Part shown: positions 41,779 through 45,941 of the stretch, piece by piece
Layout: each line of letters opens with the position of its first letter
Position numbering within the stretch: position 1 is the stretch's first letter
Program-made: the position numbers and the translations under genes
Source: a virus
Length of the DNA stretch: 45,941 nt
Virus record (IMG/VR): IMGVR_UViG_3300044814_000012
Location: 1 to 45,941 of that record
Strand: one strand, 5' to 3'
The notes under the pieces: generated by a model
What the model was told of the DNA's origin: nothing
What the model saw: only the letters and a program-made list of their open reading frames with translations
Database searches by the model: none

Positions 41779-42062
41779 CTAACAATCAATTCCGCCTCGG
41801 TATCGCGCTGAGCATCGTAGACGCTGGGGTCAACGGCTGGTTTATCCCAGCTCGATGGGAAGGAGCGCTCTTCATTCCATCCCTCGTGGTCATATGGGCC
41901 TCGATCTTCGCCATAGGGCGCCTCGTACACTACTGGAGGGTAGATCGGCCCACCCAAGTCAAGCTGAGAGCTGGAGCCAAGAGAATCGCCAAGCTCGAAC
42001 GCGATCTCATCGAGGATGCGCGGTTGATAGCTCAGCTTACTAGCGGAAGATCGACAGGGTGA
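41775..42062 (+). CDS. Membrane protein with C-terminal coiled coil
   Basis: A 95-residue protein. There is a hydrophobic segment at about 30-52 (ALFIPSLVVIWASIFAIG) and a charged helix at 65-90 (LRAGAKRIAKLERDLIED). An earlier part, LGIALSIVDAGVNGWF, may also touch the membrane. It could be a superinfection-exclusion or lysis accessory protein; no family recognised. Confidence 0.55.
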   Translation: MTNNQFRLGIALSIVDAGVNGWFIPARWEGALFIPSLVVIWASIFAIGRLVHYWRVDRPTQVKLRAGAKRIAKLERDLIEDARLIAQLTSGRSTG

Positions 42063-42129
42063 CTTGTGGAGGACCGCTGGACGACTAGATTGAAGCTGCG
42101 TGACAAACCCTAAGCTTACTGTGGAGGGT

Positions 42130-42237
42130 TATGCAGCGAGTGATGCGACGGCGGCGGGTCTCAAGACTCCCGCAGGATGAAGCGGAGAAGGAGCGACCGC
42201 CACCCGCAGTAGGGTCCCGGTGGGGACCTGAAAAGTA
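42130..42237 (+). CDS. Possible small Arg-rich peptide
   Basis: A 35-residue frame starting at ATG 42130, preceded by AGCTTACTGTGGAGGG, a variant of the repeated leader with a good Shine-Dalgarno site. The product is Arg- and Pro-rich (VMRRRRVSRLP). The leader is the main support for translation. Confidence 0.35.
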
Positions 42238-42351
42238 GGCCTCGACGTACATAACAACGTACAGCAACGTACAGCAGTAACACCTTGTAGGCCTGAGACT
42301 TGCAACACCTAGACTTGGATGAGAACCACAGGCTAACTACAGGAGGACAAG
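42238..42351 (+). repeat. Intergenic region with short tandem repeat
   Basis: AACGTACAGC occurs twice in tandem at 42256-42275, with a further ACGTACA at 42245. The end holds the leader GCTAACTACAGGAGG for the next gene. Confidence 0.4.
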
Positions 42352-42867
42352 GTGAGAAAGGAGACGACGACACGGCAAGCCAGATACCCGATATCATCAG
42401 CCAAAGGCAGTTGCGGACGGAGTATACGGCGAGACCACCCTGAAATTCGCTGGATAACGAATCGAACCAGACCTGAAAAGCACAACGTGCTTGAAGTGGA
42501 CATCCGAGGCGCACAACGCCTTAAGAATGGGCATTGCCCTGTTCGCGGATCACTGGTGAGAGAGACGGGAATAGAAGCGTACGTTGGTTCAACAGTTACC
42601 TTCCAGATTCCTGCCGGCTCAGACACGACAATTCGCTCATCCCTCGACACAGCCGGTATGAAGATTGTTCGAGGTGTGGACAAGAATGGCGAGTGCATAG
42701 TCGGCGCACCATTTACGCTCCTTCCGTACGTAGAGCACGGAGTGTCAAAGACGCATCGGAAGAACAAGAAGACTGTCCATACGCAACCGTTCCTAGTGAA
42801 AAAGGGTCTCCTCAAAAGGCTGCCCCCTGGAACACGGATGACGATGCCGGGGATACGGCGAGTTTAA
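42352..42867 (+). CDS. Hypothetical protein, family unknown
   Basis: A 171-residue basic protein. The GTG start follows GCTAACTACAGGAGG, a clear leader. The N-terminal 45 residues are Arg- and Ser-rich and look unstructured. The rest (VEVLEVDI-like strand region, GSTVTFQIPAGSDTTI, KIVRGVDKNG) is beta-rich. It ends just before the operator region, so it may be a lysogeny or regulatory gene, but no DNA-binding motif is visible. Confidence 0.55.
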   Translation: MRKETTTRQARYPISSAKGSCGRSIRRDHPEIRWITNRTRPEKHNVLEVDIRGAQRLKNGHCPVRGSLVRETGIEAYVGSTVTFQIPAGSDTTIRSSLDTAGMKIVRGVDKNGECIVGAPFTLLPYVEHGVSKTHRKNKKTVHTQPFLVKKGLLKRLPPGTRMTMPGIRRV

Positions 42868-42972
42868 CCCCTCAGAAAAATTTCGCGAAGATTTAAGCCG
42901 GTATCCGCCTAGTTTTGGCGTGGATTTTCCCCCTTGCCGGCCCGTCGCGACCCTCCCTAGCCTCGATCGAGC

Positions 42973-43022
42973 TGGCACACCGTTGGCACACTGCCAGGCG
43001 CAAGTCATTGCAGCGTAATTGC
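42973..43022 (+). repeat. att-like repeat, third copy with core-like sequence
   Basis: TGGCACACCG then TTGGCACACTG, followed by CGCAAGTCATTGCAGCGTAA. The same order (repeat pair, short spacer, CGTAAGTCGTTGTAAATCAA) is found at 39826-39876. The integrase and its neighbours therefore lie between two related sites, about 3.1 kb apart. Confidence 0.55.
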
Positions 43023-43110
43023 TTAGGCCAGGGCATTAGATACCACATCAAATGAGCCTCAGTAGCTGATCTCGACCAGGCGCCTCCCGCGTGCGCGCAT
43101 GTGTGTCACA

Positions 43111-43140
43111 TTGACACTCACTGCATCGGTTCGTTTTGAT
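43111..43140 (+). promoter_or_regulatory. Host sigma70-like early promoter
   Basis: A perfect -35 box TTGACA (43111-43116), an 18-base spacer and TTTGAT (43135-43140, 4/6 to TATAAT). Transcription would begin inside the first operator. It lies upstream of the right-hand block of small genes and would be read by host RNA polymerase on entry. Confidence 0.65.
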
Positions 43141-43158
43141 TGTCCACTATTTAGGACA
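43141..43158. promoter_or_regulatory. Operator-like palindrome, copy 1
   Basis: TGTCC-ACTATTTA-GGACA. It begins at the base after the -10 box, so a bound protein would block initiation. Confidence 0.75.
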
Positions 43159-43178
43159 GTACCGAGCTGCGGCCCAGG

Positions 43179-43196
43179 TGTCCACTAAATAGGACA
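43179..43196. promoter_or_regulatory. Operator-like palindrome, copy 2
   Basis: TGTCC-ACTAAATA-GGACA, 38 bases after copy 1. Its right half AGGACA, with TATATC 17 bases later, could form a second promoter. Confidence 0.75.
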
Positions 43197-43208
43197 GCAC
43201 GCGCATAG

Positions 43209-43226
43209 TGTCCTATATCGAGGACA
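43209..43226. promoter_or_regulatory. Operator-like palindrome, copy 3
   Basis: TGTCC-TATATCGA-GGACA, 30 bases after copy 2. Three spaced sites allow cooperative binding, as in other phage switches. Confidence 0.75.
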
Positions 43227-43334
43227 ACCAATCGTGACGAAACTGTCAGGAAGAAAAGTATTGTGCGTGCCTATCTGGTGTAATACGTTGTATCACATCC
43301 GCACGACACACCCTAGCTAACTGTGAGGCCCACG

Positions 43335-43418
43335 ATGTTCGACAACCTGACTGCTCGACTCTTCGCCTATCTCTCGTTGATCGCTCTTTGTCTGTTCGCC
43401 TGCGCGGTCGTGGCGTAA
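43335..43418 (+). CDS. 27-residue membrane peptide
   Basis: A 27-codon frame whose product is nearly one transmembrane helix (LFAYLSLIALCLFACAVVA). The ATG follows AGCTAACTGTGAGG, a variant of the common leader. The stop overlaps the next start (TAATG). It is the first gene of the right early block. Confidence 0.5.
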   Translation: MFDNLTARLFAYLSLIALCLFACAVVA

Positions 43419-43612
43419 TGCAATACTCCATCCTTGTTACAAACGATTGTCCCTCGCCGCGTTTCATCAATGGCTTGAGATGGACAACCAAACGATACGC
43501 CAGCAGACTCGCCGCGCAGACTGTAGCTGACAAATGGACTGCACACGCAGTTCCATACAATCAGATCATGCGGCAGAATGTCGTTTACACTGTCGTCGAG
43601 TGTGCCAAATGA
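43418..43612 (+). CDS. Hypothetical early protein
   Basis: A 64-residue protein started by the ATG in a TAATG overlap; the frame is open ten codons further upstream but the overlap is favoured. Alpha-beta pattern (YSILVTNDCPSPRFI, YASRLAAQTVADKWT). It resembles many short early proteins of unknown role. It overlaps the next gene by ATGA. Confidence 0.55.
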   Translation: MQYSILVTNDCPSPRFINGLRWTTKRYASRLAAQTVADKWTAHAVPYNQIMRQNVVYTVVECAK

Positions 43613-43722
43613 GTGCAGGCGACTTTGGCATCCACTATACAGTAGTAATGATTGGTCTCATTGCCTTACTGCTCACAAGTGCAATAGTGTGGGCTCTGAA
43701 CGATTCACGCCAAGCCAACTAA
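43609..43722 (+). CDS. 37-residue membrane peptide
   Basis: A 37-residue product with one transmembrane helix (VVMIGLIALLLTSAIVWAL). The start overlaps the previous stop (ATGA). The stop TAA is inside the leader of the following gene. Function unknown; two such peptides in one operon suggests action on the host membrane. Confidence 0.5.
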   Translation: MSAGDFGIHYTVVMIGLIALLLTSAIVWALNDSRQAN

Positions 43723-43732
43723 AGGAGCTACG

Positions 43733-44113
43733 ATGTCAGACAACGACAAAACGACCTACAGCGAATACCGCGAAGAAGTCAACACCATCGCGGAAGATAT
43801 TGCCGAACGTATGCGTAGCGGCGAAGTTACAGACCAGTCGGACGCAGTACATGAGGCTTGTGACTCTCACTCGTGGGTCATCTACACCCACTACAATTTC
43901 GCAATACTGCTGCACTGCTCGAATCACGACGCATACACGGAAGAGTATGGCGAGGCGCCTACCGATTCTAGCGGCAACCTGAATTGGGCTGTACTGGCCT
44001 ACGCAGCTCTGGCGGAAGACGTTAACGACGCGCTGTCACGGCTTGACACTGATCTAGCTGACGATGACGACGATGAGGGAGACGATGACGAAGACAACCA
44101 AACCAAAGCCTAA
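43733..44113 (+). CDS. Acidic early protein
   Basis: A 126-residue protein behind the consensus leader AGCCAACTAAAGGAG. Most of it is ordered, with Trp, Tyr and His residues (SHSWVIYTHYNFAILLHCS). The C-terminus is extremely acidic (ADDDDDEGDDDED). DNA-mimic or host-enzyme-binding roles are known for such acidic phage proteins, but no specific one can be claimed. Confidence 0.65.
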   Translation: MSDNDKTTYSEYREEVNTIAEDIAERMRSGEVTDQSDAVHEACDSHSWVIYTHYNFAILLHCSNHDAYTEEYGEAPTDSSGNLNWAVLAYAALAEDVNDALSRLDTDLADDDDDEGDDDEDNQTKA

Positions 44114-44261
44114 GCCACCTGGTAGCTGGCGTCTGAGTGAGCACGCTAGAGACATCCTTCGCACTCTAGCCGAGACTGATCGACGCTCACAAGGTGTCAC
44201 CCTGGAAATACTGCTAGAACAGGAAGCAGCTCGGCGCGGCATCGCAGTGAAGACGAAATAA
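44085..44261 (+). CDS. Ribbon-helix-helix regulator
   Basis: About 58 residues. A basic N-terminal arm (TKTTKPKPKPPGS) is followed by WRLSEHARDILRTLAE, then a turn and VTLEILLEQEAARRG. This is the strand-helix-helix pattern of Arc/MetJ-type DNA-binding proteins. GAGGGAG favours the ATG at 44085 over 44064. It overlaps the acidic gene. It is a second candidate for the protein that binds the TGTCC-N8-GGACA sites. Confidence 0.6.
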   Translation: MTKTTKPKPKPPGSWRLSEHARDILRTLAETDRRSQGVTLEILLEQEAARRGIAVKTK

Positions 44262-44297
44262 GCAACTCTAAACCTTGAGCTAACTAAAGGAGCAACA

Positions 44298-44915
44298 ATG
44301 TCGGCAACGATTGACAGCACACGAGCACAACGCGCACGAGAGATATACGACGCAGCACTCCGTCAGCCTACGCCAGCGGTTCAAGCATGGCGGGCTACGC
44401 TGAAACCCACCGGCGTCTTCCCTAACGCATTCGCTGAGACCACAAGCGACAAGTACGCTGATATCTGCACGCCACGCGAGCCGCTAACGGGCGAAGCGCT
44501 GCGACTCTGGAACTTGGCTTTCACTGAAGGCGTGGAAGATATCGAGCCTGAGCCGTTCGTTGAGTCTGAGCGCTGGACTCGCAGTTACACCCCACACAAG
44601 ATTGCGTTCGCTCACTTGCCTCTACGTGGATACTTCACTGACGGCGAGCTAATGAAAGTCACCAAAGCGGACAGAGCGTACTACGCGCAACACCCGATAA
44701 CTCTGGACCAGTCGCGCACCCTACCAGCGCCGACGCTCACAGACAAGCAGTATGAGGCAACAGCTCTGGACAAGACGAACGCAAGGCGTAAGGGAATGAT
44801 TCAAAATGCCTGGTTGTCCATGCAGCAAACCGCTGGCGCTACGCAGCGGACATACAACTACCGCACGCTCACCGACGCGCAACTCTCAGACTTCAGCTTC
44901 ACGCCTGCGCCATGA
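44298..44915 (+). CDS. Hypothetical early protein
   Basis: A 205-residue protein behind the consensus leader (44278-44292). It contains several conserved-looking stretches (LPLRGYFTDGELMKVT, KTNARRKGMIQNAWLSMQQ) but no recognised domain. Probably cytoplasmic. It overlaps the next gene by ATGA. Confidence 0.65.
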   Translation: MSATIDSTRAQRAREIYDAALRQPTPAVQAWRATLKPTGVFPNAFAETTSDKYADICTPREPLTGEALRLWNLAFTEGVEDIEPEPFVESERWTRSYTPHKIAFAHLPLRGYFTDGELMKVTKADRAYYAQHPITLDQSRTLPAPTLTDKQYEATALDKTNARRKGMIQNAWLSMQQTAGATQRTYNYRTLTDAQLSDFSFTPAP

Positions 44916-45142
44916 CCAAACTCACCGGAGTAGTACGCCGTGAAGTCACTGGCGAAGACGGGCGGGCGTACATCATCACTCTAACGGCTGAGGGTCTGAT
45001 GCTGCGCGAGAAGGGTAGACGCACTGTGTACGGTCCTCTCGCATATCCATTCCTGCATTACACAGCCGTCGCCCGCACCGTGGCGGCTGAGCGCACAAGC
45101 ACTGCACGACGCAAGCACGTCTCACGCAATCTTCTCGGATAG
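44912..45142 (+). CDS. Hypothetical small basic protein
   Basis: A 76-residue basic, beta-rich protein (YIITLTAEGLMLREKG) starting in an ATGA overlap. Its first half resembles a beta-hairpin nucleic-acid-binding module, but this is only an impression. Function unknown. Confidence 0.6.
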   Translation: MTKLTGVVRREVTGEDGRAYIITLTAEGLMLREKGRRTVYGPLAYPFLHYTAVARTVAAERTSTARRKHVSRNLLG

Positions 45143-45174
45143 CACTCTAAACCGTAAGCCAACTAGGGGGGAAA

Positions 45175-45453
45175 ATGACGGAGCAAGAGAACACCATCAT
45201 CCTGGCAATCGGATTACTGCACGCAGCAATTCACTTGCTCGATGCCAGCAGAGGCGAGTCAGATCACGACGATACTCTACGAGAAGCCGCCGACACTGCG
45301 ATGGACTGCATAGGTCGTGGCCGGCGCTCACTCAGTCGAGCAGTGAGCCAAGTGCTCACAGAGCCACACACTCACGAGCACTCTACACCGAAAGGCAAGC
45401 TGGTCCTCGGCAGCAACCGCACGCTGTCCTCGGATATGAGGGAGGACAGGTGA
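45175..45453 (+). CDS. Hypothetical small protein
   Basis: A 92-residue protein behind AGCCAACTAGGGGGG. The first 60 residues are helical (IILAIGLLHAAIHLLDASRG), the rest polar. The 3' end forms an inverted repeat, CTGTCCTC/GAGGACAG, over the start of the next gene (GTGA overlap), which could regulate its translation. Confidence 0.6.
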   Translation: MTEQENTIILAIGLLHAAIHLLDASRGESDHDDTLREAADTAMDCIGRGRRSLSRAVSQVLTEPHTHEHSTPKGKLVLGSNRTLSSDMREDR

Positions 45454-45605
45454 ACTTCCCTGAGCTGGACGAAATCGCGAGAGACATCACGACCCTCGCG
45501 CTCAGTATCATCCGAGAGCCCACAAGGTTGAACAGGCAACTGAGCAAGGTCCAACAGCAATACGTGCTCGACCGCGTCGTGAAAATTCTACAGGCGCAGC
45601 TATGA
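45450..45605 (+). CDS. 51-residue helical protein
   Basis: A 51-residue product (starts FPELDEIARDITTLALS, ends RVVKILQAQL), mostly amphipathic helix. The GTG start overlaps the previous stop and lies after GGAGGAC. The end overlaps the following frame by ATGA. Confidence 0.5.
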   Translation: MNFPELDEIARDITTLALSIIREPTRLNRQLSKVQQQYVLDRVVKILQAQL

Positions 45606-45760
45606 GCAGCACTACCACTCTGCACTCACACACGCTCAGAGTTACCAACGTGACATCCGCAAGCCCACAACGGGAAGAAACAACTAACCCTAAGCAAGGA
45701 GCACCGATGTTGACGTTCATCACCATCATGCTGTCGCGTTACATCCTGATTTCAGGTTGA
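45602..45760 (+). CDS. Last small gene of the window
   Basis: A 52-residue frame starting in an ATGA overlap. Inside it, ATG 45707 is preceded by AAGGAG and a partial leader (AACTAACCCTAAGC), which would give only a 17-residue hydrophobic peptide (MLTFITIMLSRYILISG). Either start, or both, may be used. Confidence 0.4.
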   Translation: MSSTTTLHSHTLRVTNVTSASPQREETTNPKQGAPMLTFITIMLSRYILISG

Positions 45761-45941
45761 CGCTCAACAGCTCAAACTGAGTGCCGATAGAGCAACCTCT
45801 ACTGTAGTTACTCTGTCGGTTCTCACTGGTCTCTGCTGGGTAATAGCTAGATCACCTCAGCTCACGACAGGAGACCAGACGACAACTAATCGACTACGAT
45901 CAGACACGACGAAGTTCCCACCTACAAGTCAGTCCGTAGCA
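45761..45941. other. Right-end non-coding region
   Basis: No gene, terminator or repeat of the left end was recognised in these 181 bases. If the map is circular this joins the 328-base left-end region, giving about 0.5 kb of non-coding DNA between two early gene groups, a plausible site for the physical genome ends. Confidence 0.4.

Larger units (their letters stand above)
42868..43334. promoter_or_regulatory. Regulatory region of the right early operon
   Basis: A 467-base region without a gene. In order it holds an att-like repeat copy (42973-43022), an inverted repeat GTGTCA-CAT-TGACAC (43103-43117), a sigma70-like promoter (43111-43140), three operators (43141-43226), and an imperfect inverted repeat GTAATAC-GTT-GTATCAC (43280-43296). 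The small-gene block begins at 43335. Confidence 0.65.

Noticed and set aside
42333-42815. 160-codon minus-strand frame as a divergent repressor gene
   Set aside because: No HTH or other DNA-binding pattern, no promoter or ribosome binding site on that strand.
42866-42880. TTTAACCCCTCAG as a promoter core
   Set aside because: One C too few and no following ATGGAAC.
43246-43560. 104-codon minus-strand frame near the operators as a repressor
   Set aside because: Composition is unlike a protein (Cys- and Arg-rich, no helix pattern) and it covers three plausible + strand genes.
45424-45449. CTGTCCTC...GAGGACAG as another operator
   Set aside because: The half-sites TGTCC and GGACA are there but 14 bases apart instead of 8, and it lies inside a coding region; kept only as a hairpin near a start codon.
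1-45941. CRISPR array, insertion sequence or transposase
   Set aside because: No regularly spaced repeats of suitable length and no transposase motifs were seen.
1-45941. Direct terminal repeats at the window ends
   Set aside because: The first and last few hundred bases show no shared sequence by eye, so terminal repeats are either absent from this map or collapsed elsewhere.

Overview
The window is the genome, or nearly all of it, of a T7-like podovirus (Autographiviridae-type layout) that looks temperate. Every convincing gene lies on the + strand. The T7 backbone is recognisable in order: single-subunit RNA polymerase, SSB (gp2.5), endonuclease I (gp3), a peptidoglycan hydrolase in the gp3.5 position, primase-helicase (gp4), DNA polymerase (gp5), 5'-3' exonuclease (gp6), portal (gp8), scaffold (gp9), capsid (gp10), tail tube proteins (gp11, gp12), internal virion proteins (gp13-gp16), holin and the two terminase subunits (gp18, gp19). 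A tyrosine integrase sits beside an attP-like region. The host cannot be named from sequence. Shine-Dalgarno sites, a sigma70-like promoter and the lysis genes suggest a moderately GC-rich Gram-negative bacterium.
Layout: 0-2.2 kb small early-type genes; 2.2-4.7 kb RNA polymerase; 4.7-5.4 kb a small HTH regulator and two small genes; 5.5-15.6 kb DNA metabolism (with a C5 methyltransferase, a metallophosphoesterase, an exported JAMM-like protein and a dNTP-hydrolase pair); 15.6-20.6 kb head genes; 20.6-31.9 kb tail and internal core; 31.9-34.1 kb holin and terminase; 34.1-38.4 kb virion appendage genes and an SPFH protein; 38.4-39.8 kb small genes and structured non-coding DNA; 39.8-43.1 kb attP, integrase and accessory genes; 43.1-45.8 kb a sigma70-like promoter with operators followed by many small early-type genes.
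Four near-identical copies of a motif (TTGAACCCCCTCAT followed by MATGGAAC), at 27, 4730, 15602 and 40108, resemble the T7 promoter around CTCA..AT.GG and are probably the promoters of the phage's own RNA polymerase. They precede the left early genes, the HTH gene, the head operon and the integrase. Intrinsic-type terminators lie at about 20.58 kb (the T7 T-phi position, after the capsid block), at 39.78 kb, and inside the start of the hydrolase gene at 6.69 kb.
The most interesting system is a candidate lysogeny switch. A perfect 18-bp palindrome, TGTCC-N8-GGACA, occurs three times at 43141-43226 on a sigma70-like promoter and once at 4709-4726, just upstream of a gene for a 91-residue HTH protein. 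The small-gene block starting at 43.3 kb runs off the right end, and similar genes continue from the left end to the RNA polymerase. The simplest reading is that the molecule circularises, or the map is permuted, and that the operator-controlled promoter drives the whole early operon including the RNA polymerase. Other points of note are a probable CTG start for the RNA polymerase, a gp12 split into two genes with a large insertion, an insertion in gp11, a repeated UTR cassette AGCYAACTAAAGGAG, a conserved hairpin before SSB and capsid genes, and a long overlapping frame in the methyltransferase gene.
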